Below the pieces are notes generated by a model. The model did not search any database, was not told where the DNA came from, and saw nothing but the letters and a program-made list of their open reading frames with translations. Source: Bordetella flabilis (GTDB lineage Bacteria; Pseudomonadota; Gammaproteobacteria; Burkholderiales; Burkholderiaceae_B). Taken from it: a stretch of DNA of 64,000 nt. The stretch is from positions 3,534,001-3,598,000 of the forward strand of contig NZ_CP016172.1 in NCBI RefSeq assembly GCF_001676725.1. Reading direction: 5' to 3'. Position numbers and translations under genes: made by a program. Positions 49,001-57,631 of this stretch are shown piece after piece (position 1 is the stretch's first letter; each line of letters starts with the position of its first letter).

Positions 49001-50569
49001 TTACCACTTGGGGGCCGTTCCCGGGGTCGCCGGGGTGTTTTTCGAAGGCTTGTTCGCCGGAACCAGGTCCGGAGGCGCCGTGCCGTCGTTGTAAAGCACC
49101 TTCACCGGCTGCAGGCGCGTGGCGTCCGGCACGGTCGAATTGCAGAGCTTGATCACTTCGTCGCTGACCTCGAGCTTGCCGTTTTCTTCCGGCGTCTCGT
49201 CATTGGCCGGGCGCAGGCCCAGCGTGGGCAGCAACTTGTGCGACAGCGTCAGCCAGCGATATTGCGCGACCTGCAGGTCATACAGGGCGTTGGTCAGCGC
49301 ACGGCGCGATTCGAAGAGTTCGTTTTCGGTGTCCAGCAAATCGAGCAGCGTGCGTTGGCCGATCTGGAACTGCTGGCGATAGGCATCGCGCACCTTGGTC
49401 GTGGCCACTTCGTGATCACGCAGGAAGGGCAGCGACTGGCGCAGGTGGACGATGTTGTTCCAGGCGATCGCCAGGTCCTGCTGGATGTTGCGGCAGGTGT
49501 AGTCGCGAACGTCGCGCGCAGCGTAGCCCTGCGCGGCGGTTTGCCGCAGGCGTGCGGAATCCGAGCCCCCGCGGTACAGGTTGTACGACATGACGACCTG
49601 TACGTTGGTGCTGCGGGTGTTCTTGTAGTCCGGGCCAGGCTGCGAGGTATCGGTACCGGTCGAGGCGACAAACTCGAACTTGGGCGAGAACGCGCCCTTG
49701 GCCGACTGCGTACCGGCATCCGCGGCTTGCAGCAGCGCCTGCTTGGACAGGAAAGAAGGATTGCTGCGCAGCGAATCGTTGAAGTTCTTCGGTTCCTTCG
49801 GCAGCTTTTCCTCGACGCGGGGAGGCGGCGCCAGCGTCGCCGGCACGTCCAGGTTGGTCACGCGGCGGAAGCGCTGCGTCACGTCGTTCAGATTGGCGCT
49901 TTCCGTCATCAGGTTGGTCTGGGCCAGCGCCAGGCGGCCACCCGCCTGTTCCATGTCCACGCGGCGGCCGACGCCCGAGTCCGCGCGCTCGCGGATCTGC
50001 TTGAGCGTTTCCTCGTGCAGGGTGTAATTCTGCCGCGCCAGCATTTCCAGGTCGCGGTAGCGCTCCACGTCCAGGAAAGCCTGGGTGGCATTGAAGGCCA
50101 TCTCATCGCTGGTGGCCAGCAAATCGTAGAAGCGCGCCAGCTTCTCGAAGCCTGCCTGTTTCACATCGTTGTTCGTGCGGAAGCCATCGAACAGCAGCTG
50201 GCGCAGTTCCAGGTTGTAGCCCGGCCGGTTCCAGCTGGCGGAACCCTCGCCCGGCAGGTTGCTCTGCCATTCACGGCCCAGATAGCCCTGCGCATTGACC
50301 TGCGGCAGGAATCCGCCGCGCGCCACGTTCTGCCCTTCCAGCGAGGAACGGAAATCGTTGTAGCGCGCCTGGATCTCCGGGTTTGTCAGCAGCGTCTGCT
50401 CGACCACCTGATGGAGGGTGGCGCCGCCCGTGGTGCTGGTCGCCTGGGGTACCGATGCCGGCGGCATGGCGGGCGGCGTGGCGCGCGGCGTAGCGGGCTG
50501 AGCCAGCGCAACGGTGGTGATAGAGGCTGCAACAGCCGCAACTAGATGCTTCAGACGAAACGAGTGCAT
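49001..50569 (-). CDS. lapE: TolC-family outer membrane protein (LapE)
   Basis: A 522-residue outer-membrane channel. A signal peptide (MHSFRLKHLVAAVAASITTVALA) and a Pro/Ala-rich linker precede two TolC repeats beginning GATLHQVVEQTLLTNPEIQARYNDF and FNDSLRSNPSFLSKQALLQAADAG. The second repeat has the typical YRQQFQIGQRTLLDLLDTENELFESRRAL. The C-terminal 70 residues are a Pro/Lys-rich extension. The retention module of the adhesin would plug this channel. The start at 50569 is placed at the signal peptide; AAGG lies close upstream. It is the first gene of the Lap cluster. Confidence 0.94.
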   Translation of the reverse strand: MHSFRLKHLVAAVAASITTVALAQPATPRATPPAMPPASVPQATSTTGGATLHQVVEQTLLTNPEIQARYNDFRSSLEGQNVARGGFLPQVNAQGYLGREWQSNLPGEGSASWNRPGYNLELRQLLFDGFRTNNDVKQAGFEKLARFYDLLATSDEMAFNATQAFLDVERYRDLEMLARQNYTLHEETLKQIRERADSGVGRRVDMEQAGGRLALAQTNLMTESANLNDVTQRFRRVTNLDVPATLAPPPRVEEKLPKEPKNFNDSLRSNPSFLSKQALLQAADAGTQSAKGAFSPKFEFVASTGTDTSQPGPDYKNTRSTNVQVVMSYNLYRGGSDSARLRQTAAQGYAARDVRDYTCRNIQQDLAIAWNNIVHLRQSLPFLRDHEVATTKVRDAYRQQFQIGQRTLLDLLDTENELFESRRALTNALYDLQVAQYRWLTLSHKLLPTLGLRPANDETPEENGKLEVSDEVIKLCNSTVPDATRLQPVKVLYNDGTAPPDLVPANKPSKNTPATPGTAPKW

Positions 50570-51093
50570 GACCTTCCCGTAATGCGTGATCGTGTTGGAG
50601 TAACAGCTGATTTCCCGGCTGTAAACTTCGAGCACAGCTCGTGCCGCTCCGCATACAGGTGGTTGTTCGAAGGGGAACGGTCTATGGGACAGCTATGAAG
50701 AGGAACCGCGGGCGGCATTGTCGAGTCGCTGGTCATCTGGATCAACTGCACAAAAACGCGATTTATTTCATAACTTGTCGGTGGTGTGCAAATATTATGA
50801 TTCAGAACGCGCGGGAACAGGCCTCGGAGTTGTAATTCTCGCGCCAGGGTAGGTGTTGAAACTTCGACTCAACGCCCTTAAATATCCTATCTACTGGCAA
50901 CGTCAGACAAAAAGACGTCAAATCCGAAACCTTACCCGACTAACGATAGCTAACAGTACGAAACGTTCGTATGTTTGGCGTTGGTACGAGGCCACAGATG
51001 AGTAGGTAACGTGATACATCTTCATGCATACATTTTTTGCGCCCCCGAGCGGAGACCGGATGCAAACTCCAACTGGCCCCAAACCAATTCTGG
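50570..51093. promoter_or_regulatory. Gene-free region upstream of lapE and the tRNA gene
   Basis: About 520 bases with clearly lower GC content than the surroundings, especially 50740-51060, and no convincing gene. It must hold the lapE promoter on the minus strand; a CATAATAT stretch near 50795 is a possible -10. A near-perfect dyad TACGAA-ACG-TTCGTA lies at 50957-50971. Nothing else could be assigned. Confidence 0.5.
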
Positions 51094-51099
51094 TATAGT
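51092..51099 (+). promoter_or_regulatory. Extended -10 box of the tRNA-Ala gene
   Basis: GGTATAGT, with TG at 51091-51092, forms a TGn-TATAGT extended -10 element 18 bases before the tRNA 5' end. No good -35 hexamer is seen 17 bases upstream. Confidence 0.5.
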
Positions 51100-51117
51100 T
51101 TCGGACTTGCTTCATGT

Positions 51118-51193
<76 letters not shown>

Positions 51194-51210
51194 CTCCAGC
51201 ACCCCAGAAA

Positions 51211-51236
51211 AAGACCGGCCACCGCGGCCGGTTTTT
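51211..51236 (+). terminator. Terminator after tRNA-Ala
   Basis: ACCGGCC (51214-51220) pairs with GGCCGGT (51226-51232) around a 5-base loop, followed by five T (51232-51236). An A run on the left side makes it able to serve the convergent glycosyltransferase gene as well. Confidence 0.9.
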
Positions 51237-51269
51237 CGTTTGTGGCGCAGAATACCTGGGCGCTCCTTC

Positions 51270-52508
51270 CTATGCGCGCTTTCCGGCCAGTCGCTCAACC
51301 GTTGCGACGGCCTGTCCCAGACCGTCCTCGCCCACCATCCTCTGGCCCAACTCGACAGCGCGGGCCTTGACGTCGTCTCGCTCAGCGAAGGCGATCGCCT
51401 TGGCGAGATCCTGGCTTCGCAGCCGCGCGCCCAACACCGCGGGCGCCGCCACGCCCTGCCGCCGGAGCCGGTCGGCCCAGAAGAACTGGTCCGCGGCAAA
51501 AGGGACGACCACCGAAGGCACGCCGGCGCGGGCAGCGGAATGCGTCGTCCCGGCGCCGCCGTGATGGACGACCAGGGATGTGCGCGGGAAAAGCCGGCTG
51601 TGCGGGGTGTTGCCGACGACGAAAAAGTTGCCTGGCAGCAAGGACGCATCGATACCGCTCCAACCGGGATAAAACAGCACGCGGCGGCCTTGCGTCGCCG
51701 CGGCCAGGGCCGCTGCCATACGCGGCGGGTCGAAGCCCGCCATGCTGCCGAAGCCGATGTAAACGGGCGGCGGCCCCGCGGTCAGGAACGCCTCCAACGC
51801 CGGTTCGGGCGCCCACCCGGAGTCGGCTGTCGTCCATTGACCGCAGACATGCGCATTCGCAGGCCAATCCGTGGGCTCGGGAATAAGGCTGGGCGAAACC
51901 CCATAGAGCATGGGGTGATCGGTCCAGACCCGCTGCCGGGCCGGCAATCCGCACACATCGGCGCGTGCGGCATTGGTGACATTGCGAAAGGCCCGCCAAA
52001 GCATGCCGTTCACGAAACGATGGTTGGTCCGGTTCAGCCAGCGCGGCACCTTGCCAGGCGGAAGGAAAGGCGAGGGAAAATCGGCGGTCGGGGTGATCGG
52101 GATAAAGCCCGCGCCGATGACCTGGATGCCGCGGCATTCGGCAACCGACAGGCCGACGAAGGCGGCCAGCCCGGACGTGATCAGGACATCGCATCCAGCC
52201 GCGGCGTCCATCACTTCCCGCATCCAGGCCGCGGTGTGGGAATTGGCGATCCAGGCCAGCGCCTTCGAGGCGCTATTGAAGCTGGCCTTGCGCCGCACCG
52301 CCGAGGAGAGCACGGAGCCCGGCTTCATGGCATCCCGTATATCGCCCGAGAGCGGTTGGGCAGGCACCCCCAGCGCGGCGGCCGAACCCAGGGTCGAACG
52401 ATCCGCCAGGAGGCTCGCATCGTGACCGGCGTCCATCAGGGCGCGGCACAGCGCCGCGAAGGGACGGGTATCCCCTTCCGTTCCATACGTAACCACCAGG
52501 ATTTTCAT
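51270..52508 (-). CDS. UGT-like glycosyltransferase (GT1 family)
   Basis: A 412-residue GT-B fold glycosyltransferase. The N-terminal domain begins MKILVVTYGTEGDTRPFAALCRALMDAGH, the GT28-like opening. The C-terminal domain has PPPVYIGFGSM and the donor-binding stretch FPRTSLVVHHGGAGTTHSAARAGVPSVVVPFAADQFFWADR, the bacterial version of the UGT signature with the catalytic-region HHGGAGT. Related enzymes glycosylate sterols, rhamnolipid precursors, macrolides or flavonoids with UDP- or dTDP-sugars; the acceptor here is unknown. It is divergent from a TetR gene over a palindromic operator, so it is probably induced by the compound it modifies. Confidence 0.88.
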   Translation of the reverse strand: MKILVVTYGTEGDTRPFAALCRALMDAGHDASLLADRSTLGSAAALGVPAQPLSGDIRDAMKPGSVLSSAVRRKASFNSASKALAWIANSHTAAWMREVMDAAAGCDVLITSGLAAFVGLSVAECRGIQVIGAGFIPITPTADFPSPFLPPGKVPRWLNRTNHRFVNGMLWRAFRNVTNAARADVCGLPARQRVWTDHPMLYGVSPSLIPEPTDWPANAHVCGQWTTADSGWAPEPALEAFLTAGPPPVYIGFGSMAGFDPPRMAAALAAATQGRRVLFYPGWSGIDASLLPGNFFVVGNTPHSRLFPRTSLVVHHGGAGTTHSAARAGVPSVVVPFAADQFFWADRLRRQGVAAPAVLGARLRSQDLAKAIAFAERDDVKARAVELGQRMVGEDGLGQAVATVERLAGKRA

Positions 52509-52548
52509 TGCCCGACCCCAGGCCGGCCGCGCGAGGCGGCGGAGCCGA

Positions 52549-52567
52549 AAGTATACGACGTATACTT
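52549..52567. promoter_or_regulatory. Perfect palindromic operator, TetR type
   Basis: AAGTATACGACGTATACTT is a perfect palindrome of two 9-bp arms around a single A, in the 92-bp gap between the glycosyltransferase and TetR genes. Both strands contain TATACT, a good -10 hexamer, so a bound dimer could shut off both promoters at once. Confidence 0.8.
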
Positions 52568-52600
52568 CTGCATATTGTGCATAGATGACAGGGGCCTAGC

Positions 52601-53299
52601 ATGGACGTCATTCCCGACGGCGAAGGACGCAGGGCACGCAAGCGCCGGCAGATGCTCGAGCACCTGTCGGGCACGGCGGCGCGTCTGTTCGAAACCCTGG
52701 GCTACGACCCGGTGACCATGGAGCAGATCGCGGCCGAGGCCGATGTGGCAAAACGCACGCTATACAACCACTTCCCCACGAAAGAAGCGCTACTCGCCTA
52801 TTGGATCGATGCGCAGCTGGAACGGGACCTGGCGCGCTTGCGTAAAGACGTCGCCAAGCGCAGGACTTTCCTGTCTCGTATCGCGTGCATGCTCGACGCA
52901 TCGGCCCAATGGTGCGAGGAACACCCCACCTATCTGATGGCATACCTGAAGCATCGCTTCCTCACTATCGACGCGCCCCGACCCCACGACGCCACCGAGC
53001 GTCGCGATATCGCCGAGGTGTGGCGCCAGTTGATCGTGCAAGGGCAGCAGGCTGGCGAACTGCGCAAGCAACTTTCCGCCGACCAGCTCGCGACCAGCTT
53101 CCATCATCTGTACCTGGGAGCCTTGCTGCGATGGCTGAATGTGCCCGGCCTGTCGCTGCGACGCGAATTCCGCGGGATCACATCGCTGTTTCTCCAGGGC
53201 GCCGCGGCGACCGGCGCCAGGGCGCCAGGGCGCGCTTCGCGCGCAGGCCCCCGAAATACAGGAGGCCAAACCGGCCGATCGGAAGCCGACGACCGGTGA
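52601..53299 (+). CDS. TetR-family transcriptional regulator
   Basis: A 232-residue TetR-type regulator. The DNA-binding domain (residues 12-60) reads RKRRQMLEHLSGTAARLFETLGYDPVTMEQIAAEADVAKRTLYNHFPTKEALLAYW, a textbook TetR HTH. The effector domain is helical, with a charged, unordered Gly/Arg-rich tail from about residue 205. It is divergent from the glycosyltransferase gene, and the palindrome between them is its probable operator. It is convergent with the MFS gene. Confidence 0.92.
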   Translation: MDVIPDGEGRRARKRRQMLEHLSGTAARLFETLGYDPVTMEQIAAEADVAKRTLYNHFPTKEALLAYWIDAQLERDLARLRKDVAKRRTFLSRIACMLDASAQWCEEHPTYLMAYLKHRFLTIDAPRPHDATERRDIAEVWRQLIVQGQQAGELRKQLSADQLATSFHHLYLGALLRWLNVPGLSLRREFRGITSLFLQGAAATGARAPGRASRAGPRNTGGQTGRSEADDR

Positions 53300-53330
53300 T
53301 CTCCTGCCGGCGAGACGGGCCTGTGCCGCC

Positions 53331-54542
53331 TCAGCCGCGGGCCGGAATGCGAGGCGACTCCAGGGCGAAGACCAGGACCAGTGCGCCCGCGGCCATCGCC
53401 AGCACAAGCAGCGAAACCGCCGGCCACCCGAAGGTCGCGGCGATCGCGCCTGCGCAAGCCGGGCCGACGATCAGGCCTACGTTGTTGCCTTGCATGGCAA
53501 AGCCCACCGTCGCCCCGACAAGTTGCGGACGAGGCGCATACCTGGGCGCGTAGTCGAAAATCACCGTAGGGATCAAGCCTCCCAGCAAGGAATAGACGAT
53601 GCAGAGCACATAGGCGATGAGCGGCGGCGTGGCGCCGCCCAGGATGCCGAAGATGCTCAGGCTACACAGCGCCATACCGCCAAACGCGCCACGCAATAAC
53701 CGGTGCCCGGATACGCCCCGCACCAGGAGTTGGCCGCCCAGGATGTTGCCACCGGCGCTGGCCGCGACCGCAATTGCGCTCAACATGCTGGCCGCTTGGT
53801 TGCCCACCGAGAACCATCCGGAAACCAGCGTAGGCAGGAATCCGAACAACGCAAAGTAAGCAGCCGAAAAAAACATGAACAGGCCGCCCAGGATCCACGG
53901 GTCGCGCGCGACAAACGCGTCGCGCACGTCGCGACCGATGGAGCGGCGCGCCGGAATGTCCGCCTGAGGCGGCAATCGCAGGCCCCACAGAAGCAAAGCT
54001 GCGTAGGCCAGGGGAATGGCTGCGTTCATGTGCCAGAAGCCTCGCCAGCCCAACATGTCCAGCGACGGGGCCGCCAGGAAGATCAGCGTCATGCCCATCG
54101 GCATGAACGTGGCCCAGAGCGCCATCGCCCGTCCGCGCACGGCCACGGGCGCCACGGCCGCGACCAGGGTGGGAGCCGCCACGATAAGGCACAGGAAGCC
54201 CATGCCTTCCAGCACGCGCGTGGCCAGCAGCGCGAAGGCATCGGGAGCCAGGCCGCCCAGCAGCGAACCCACGCCCTGGAGGAGCAAGCCGACCACTGCC
54301 ATCCGCCTGGCGCCCACATGGTCGACGGCCAGGCCGATCGGTACGCCGGCGATGGCGCCGACGATCGCAAAGGAAGAGAGCAGCCAGGAAGCGGCAGCCA
54401 GGCTGAGGTCCAGGTCTCCCTGTACCGCGGACATCGCCATGGGGGCCTTGCCGACCTGGAAGGCCGAAACGATACCCGCCCCCACGATGAGCAGGATCGA
54501 TGGCCAAGGGCCATACATGCGATTCATAAGCGTGTTCGACAT
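53331..54542 (-). CDS. MFS transporter
   Basis: A 403-residue inner-membrane protein with 12 predicted helices and the major-facilitator motif between helices 2 and 3 (GLAVDHVGARRMAVVG). Helix 5 and 6 regions (FMPMGMTLIFLAAPSL) and a GGLIPTVIFDYAPRYAP loop resemble the DHA1/CynX-like exporter or nitrate/cyanate type. The start at 54542 uses AGGGA seven bases upstream; 54548 adds two residues. It is divergent from a LysR regulator, which probably controls it. The substrate is unknown. Confidence 0.9.
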   Translation of the reverse strand: MSNTLMNRMYGPWPSILLIVGAGIVSAFQVGKAPMAMSAVQGDLDLSLAAASWLLSSFAIVGAIAGVPIGLAVDHVGARRMAVVGLLLQGVGSLLGGLAPDAFALLATRVLEGMGFLCLIVAAPTLVAAVAPVAVRGRAMALWATFMPMGMTLIFLAAPSLDMLGWRGFWHMNAAIPLAYAALLLWGLRLPPQADIPARRSIGRDVRDAFVARDPWILGGLFMFFSAAYFALFGFLPTLVSGWFSVGNQAASMLSAIAVAASAGGNILGGQLLVRGVSGHRLLRGAFGGMALCSLSIFGILGGATPPLIAYVLCIVYSLLGGLIPTVIFDYAPRYAPRPQLVGATVGFAMQGNNVGLIVGPACAGAIAATFGWPAVSLLVLAMAAGALVLVFALESPRIPARG

Positions 54543-54672
54543 ATCCATTCCCTGCGTGTGCCCCGCCGCCGCCGGCGGTACGGCGCCCCTGGCCCTCGGT
54601 GCGGCCCTGCCGTCACGCCTTTCCATGCTTAGCCAGCACGATCGATCGGATCCCACTGCGTCTTGACTATGT

Positions 54673-54733
54673 TCGATTGTTCCGATAGATACAAGGCACA
54701 ATATTTCGCTCTCTCCGATCTATTAAATCGATC
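54673..54733. promoter_or_regulatory. LysR-type T-N11-A boxes between the MFS and LysR genes
   Basis: Two dyads match T-N11-A: TCGATTGTTCCGA (54673-54685), and GATCTATTAAATCGATC (54717-54733), which is palindromic at 14 of 16 paired positions and ends at the base before the LysR start codon. The second fits autorepression by the adjacent regulator. Confidence 0.65.
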
Positions 54734-55693
54734 ATGCTCGATTCGCTCTCGCTCAACCAGATCCGCATCTTCGTCGCCGTCGCGGACAGCGGCAGCTTCC
54801 GCGCGGCGGGCACCCGGCTGCGGCGCGCGCAGTCGGCCGTCAGCCATGCCATCGCCGCGCTTGAGTCCGAGCTGGGCGTCACGCTGTTCGACCGCTCCGC
54901 GCGTACACCGGTGTTGACGCAGGCGGGGCGTACTTTGCTCGAGGACGCGCGCTCCCTGCTGATGCGGGTGGACTTCCTGCGCGCACGGGCGCATGGACTG
55001 GGGCAAGACGTGGAGTTGGAGATCTCGATCGTGGTGGACACCCTGTTCCCCATGCCTACTCTGTGCGCCGCACTGAAGGACTGGCACGCGGCCATGCCCT
55101 CGGTGCAACTGCGGCTCTCGGTAGGCGCGCTCGGCACGCCGCTGGACGCCCTGCTGGCGGGACGCTGCGCCATGGCCATCATGGTGGGCGAGGATTTTCC
55201 GGACAGCCGCGTGGAGCGAGAAGCGCTGACCACGATCGACTTCGTGGCGGTGATTGCGCCGTCGCACCCCTTGGCCCAGGCCGTGGGGCACGGGTTGAAG
55301 CCCCGTGCCGCGGATCTGGCGGACTACCTGCAGATCGTCCAGACCGACCCATCGCCTCTTTCCGCCGACCGGGACTTCGGTGTGATCTCGCCGCAGACCT
55401 GGCGTGTCGGCGAGCAGGACACCAAGCTCGCGCTCATCCGCGCGGGATTGGGATGGGGCCGTATGCCGCTGTGGGCCGTCGAGACGGACCTGGCGGAGGG
55501 ACGCCTCCTTCGTCTGCCGGTCCAGGCCTTGGGACCACAGGGCGGCAACGTGGTCCAGGCTTATCTGGCGCACCGGCAGGACGCCGCCCGGGGACCCGCG
55601 GCGGCAGCCCTGCGCGCGCACCTCGTGCGACATCTGGCGCAAGGGCCGACGCGCGGCACAGCCCGCCGTCCCGCAGGGCGGCCGCAACCGTAG
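54734..55693 (+). CDS. LysR-family transcriptional regulator
   Basis: A 319-residue LysR protein. The helix-turn-helix is in QIRIFVAVADSGSFRAAGTRLRRAQSAVSHAIAALESELG. The effector domain has FVAVIAPSHPLAQA and LIRAGLGWGRMPLWAVE, a pattern seen in regulators of aromatic or drug efflux genes. The last 20 residues are Arg/Pro-rich. No Shine-Dalgarno is visible, because a palindrome fills that place. It is divergent from the MFS gene. Confidence 0.92.
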   Translation: MLDSLSLNQIRIFVAVADSGSFRAAGTRLRRAQSAVSHAIAALESELGVTLFDRSARTPVLTQAGRTLLEDARSLLMRVDFLRARAHGLGQDVELEISIVVDTLFPMPTLCAALKDWHAAMPSVQLRLSVGALGTPLDALLAGRCAMAIMVGEDFPDSRVEREALTTIDFVAVIAPSHPLAQAVGHGLKPRAADLADYLQIVQTDPSPLSADRDFGVISPQTWRVGEQDTKLALIRAGLGWGRMPLWAVETDLAEGRLLRLPVQALGPQGGNVVQAYLAHRQDAARGPAAAALRAHLVRHLAQGPTRGTARRPAGRPQP

Positions 55694-55757
55694 GCACGGA
55701 CAATGGGCGTTCAGCTCCGGTAAAGCCTGGACCTGCCCGACACATGACAATACGCAT

Positions 55758-55785
55758 TTGCACGCCAGTCATATATATGTATGAT
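55758..55785 (+). promoter_or_regulatory. Promoter with operator of the GntR gene
   Basis: TTGCAC (55758-55763) and TATGAT (55780-55785) are 16 bases apart. A dyad TCATATATATGTATGA (55769-55784, 14 of 16 positions symmetric) covers the spacer and most of the -10, so the GntR product could repress its own transcription and that of the genes behind it. Confidence 0.6.
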
Positions 55786-55874
55786 AACCACGTGACATGC
55801 TGATATGCCGGGCGCCGACCCGGCGCCCCGCCCGATGCCGGCATGCCCTTCCCATCGCACTGGAACGCCCTTCT

Positions 55875-56576
55875 ATGTCCACATACCTGCGCAACGCCAA
55901 CCTTACCGAGAAGCTCAGCGAGATCCTCGGCCGGCAGATCGAGTCCGGCGAGCGCCCACCGGGCAGCCGCCTGCCCACTGAAGAACAACTGGCGCTCGAA
56001 TATGGTGTCAGCCGCACGGTGGTTCGCGAGGGCATCGCCCGCCTGAAATCCGACGGCCTCGTGACGACACGGCAAGGCCTGGGCGCCTTCGTGGCGGAAT
56101 CGCTGATAACGGTCCCCTTCCGCATTACGCCCGATGCCCTCACGCCGCAACAGACGGTGCAACAGGTCTTCGAACTGCGCATTGGGGTCGAAACGCAGGC
56201 CGCCGCCCTGGCGGCGGAACGCGCCAGCGCAACGCAAGTGCGCGAGATCCGCGCCGCACTCAGGGAACTGGAGAAAATCCAGAAACATGGCGGAGACGGC
56301 GTGGAAGAAGATATGCGGTTTCATCGCGCCATCGCGCGCGCGACGAACAACCGCGTGTACGACGATTTCACGCGTTTCCTGGAACGCCACGTCCGCCAGC
56401 AATTGACCATCAGCCGCGGCAACAGCAGCGTGGCGGGATGGCTGCAGGCCGTACAGCAGGAACACCAGGCCATCTACGACGCGATCGCGGTGCGCGACAG
56501 CGAAGCCGCGGGCCTTGCCGCGCGCGCGCATCTGCGCAACGGCATGGTCCGATTGCGCAAGTTCCACGCCCATTAG
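55875..56576 (+). CDS. GntR/FadR-family regulator with FCD domain
   Basis: A 233-residue FadR-subfamily regulator. The winged helix occupies residues 10-78 (LGRQIESGERPPGSRLPTEEQLALEYGVSRTVVREGIARLKSDGL). The FCD ligand domain has the metal/acid site residues in FELRIGVETQAAALAAER, DMRFHRAIARATNN, and HQAIYDAI and RAHLRNGM, where the histidines bind a metal that contacts a carboxylate. The start MSTYLRNANL at 55875 is preferred; the upstream in-frame ATG at 55797 lies close to the promoter and lacks homology-like sequence. It heads the Bug-enolase gene set and likely senses the imported acid. Confidence 0.92.
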   Translation: MSTYLRNANLTEKLSEILGRQIESGERPPGSRLPTEEQLALEYGVSRTVVREGIARLKSDGLVTTRQGLGAFVAESLITVPFRITPDALTPQQTVQQVFELRIGVETQAAALAAERASATQVREIRAALRELEKIQKHGGDGVEEDMRFHRAIARATNNRVYDDFTRFLERHVRQQLTISRGNSSVAGWLQAVQQEHQAIYDAIAVRDSEAAGLAARAHLRNGMVRLRKFHAH

Positions 56577-56650
56577 GGCCCGTACGGGCCCCAGGGCCGA
56601 TCCCGCCCACCTCCGGAGACACGGAAGGGGCATCCCACAGGAGGAGACAC

Positions 56651-57625
56651 ATGAAACCAAGAAACTGGTTGGCCGCGCTGGGCATCGCCTCGGCGCTTGC
56701 CTTCGGCGCGGCATCGGGCCCCGCCCAGGCCGCCTATCCGGACAAGCCCTTGCGCCTGATCGTCGGCTTCCCTCCCGGCGGGGGTACCGACATGCTGGCC
56801 CGCTACCTCGCCCAGCACCTGGGCAAGTCCCTGGGCCAGTCCGTCGTGGTGGAAAACCGCGGCGGAGCCAACGGCGTGATCGGCACCACCGAACTGGCGC
56901 GGGCGGCGCCGGATGGCTATACGCTGATGCTGACGATTTCCTCGCACATCACGAATGGCCTGCTCTACAAGGACCTGCCCTATGACGTGCTGAAAGGGTT
57001 CACGCCGATATCGGTCGTCGCCACCTCGCCCTTCGTACTACTGGCCAATCCTGCCCTGCCCGCGAACAACCTGGCCGAGCTGATCGCCCTGGCCAAGGCG
57101 AAGCCGGGCAGCATCAACTTCGGCTCGCCGGGCAATGGCTCGACCCAGCACCTTTCCCACGAACTGATGAACCAGATGGCCGGCGTAAAGATGACCCACG
57201 TGGCCTATCGCGGTGGCGCGCCGGCCATGAACGATCTGCTGGCGGGCCAGGTTTCGCTGATGTTCCTGACCACGGTGCAGTCCCTGCCCTTCCTGAAGGA
57301 GAAGCGCCTGAAGGCCCTGGCGGTCAGTTCGGCGCAGCGCGCCAGCGTCCTGCCCGACGTGCCCACCGTCGCGGAAACCGTGCCGGGCTACGAGTCGGAC
57401 GTATGGTTCGGCGTCATCGCGCCCGCCGGCACGCCGCAGGCCATCGTCGACAAGCTCAACAAGGACATCGTTGCCATCGTGCGCACGCCGGAAACGCAGA
57501 AGTGGCTGGCCCAGCAAGGCGCGGTGCCGGTGGGCGACACGCCCGCCGAATTCGCCGCCCTGATGCAAGGCGAATATGCCAAATGGACAGATGTCTTCAA
57601 GAAAACCGGAATCAAGGCGGAGTAA
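56651..57625 (+). CDS. Bug-family periplasmic substrate-binding protein (copy 4)
   Basis: A 324-residue Bug/TctC-type binding protein. The signal peptide (MKPRNWLAALGIASALAFGA, cleavage after AQA) is followed by AYPDKPLRLIVGFPPGGGTDMLAR and VVENRGGANGVIGTTELARAAPDGYTL. An excellent ribosome site (GGAGGAGA) precedes the ATG. It is 74 bases after the GntR gene and six bases before the first enolase-superfamily gene, so the three form an operon. The likely ligand is the sugar acid or hydroxy acid handled by those enzymes. Confidence 0.93.
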   Translation: MKPRNWLAALGIASALAFGAASGPAQAAYPDKPLRLIVGFPPGGGTDMLARYLAQHLGKSLGQSVVVENRGGANGVIGTTELARAAPDGYTLMLTISSHITNGLLYKDLPYDVLKGFTPISVVATSPFVLLANPALPANNLAELIALAKAKPGSINFGSPGNGSTQHLSHELMNQMAGVKMTHVAYRGGAPAMNDLLAGQVSLMFLTTVQSLPFLKEKRLKALAVSSAQRASVLPDVPTVAETVPGYESDVWFGVIAPAGTPQAIVDKLNKDIVAIVRTPETQKWLAQQGAVPVGDTPAEFAALMQGEYAKWTDVFKKTGIKAE

Positions 57626-57631
57626 ACAAAT

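Noticed and set aside
50641..50835. A 64-codon open frame in the region before the tRNA
   Set aside because: No ribosome site, no recognisable sequence, base composition and codon use unlike neighbouring genes; it lies in the likely lapE promoter region.
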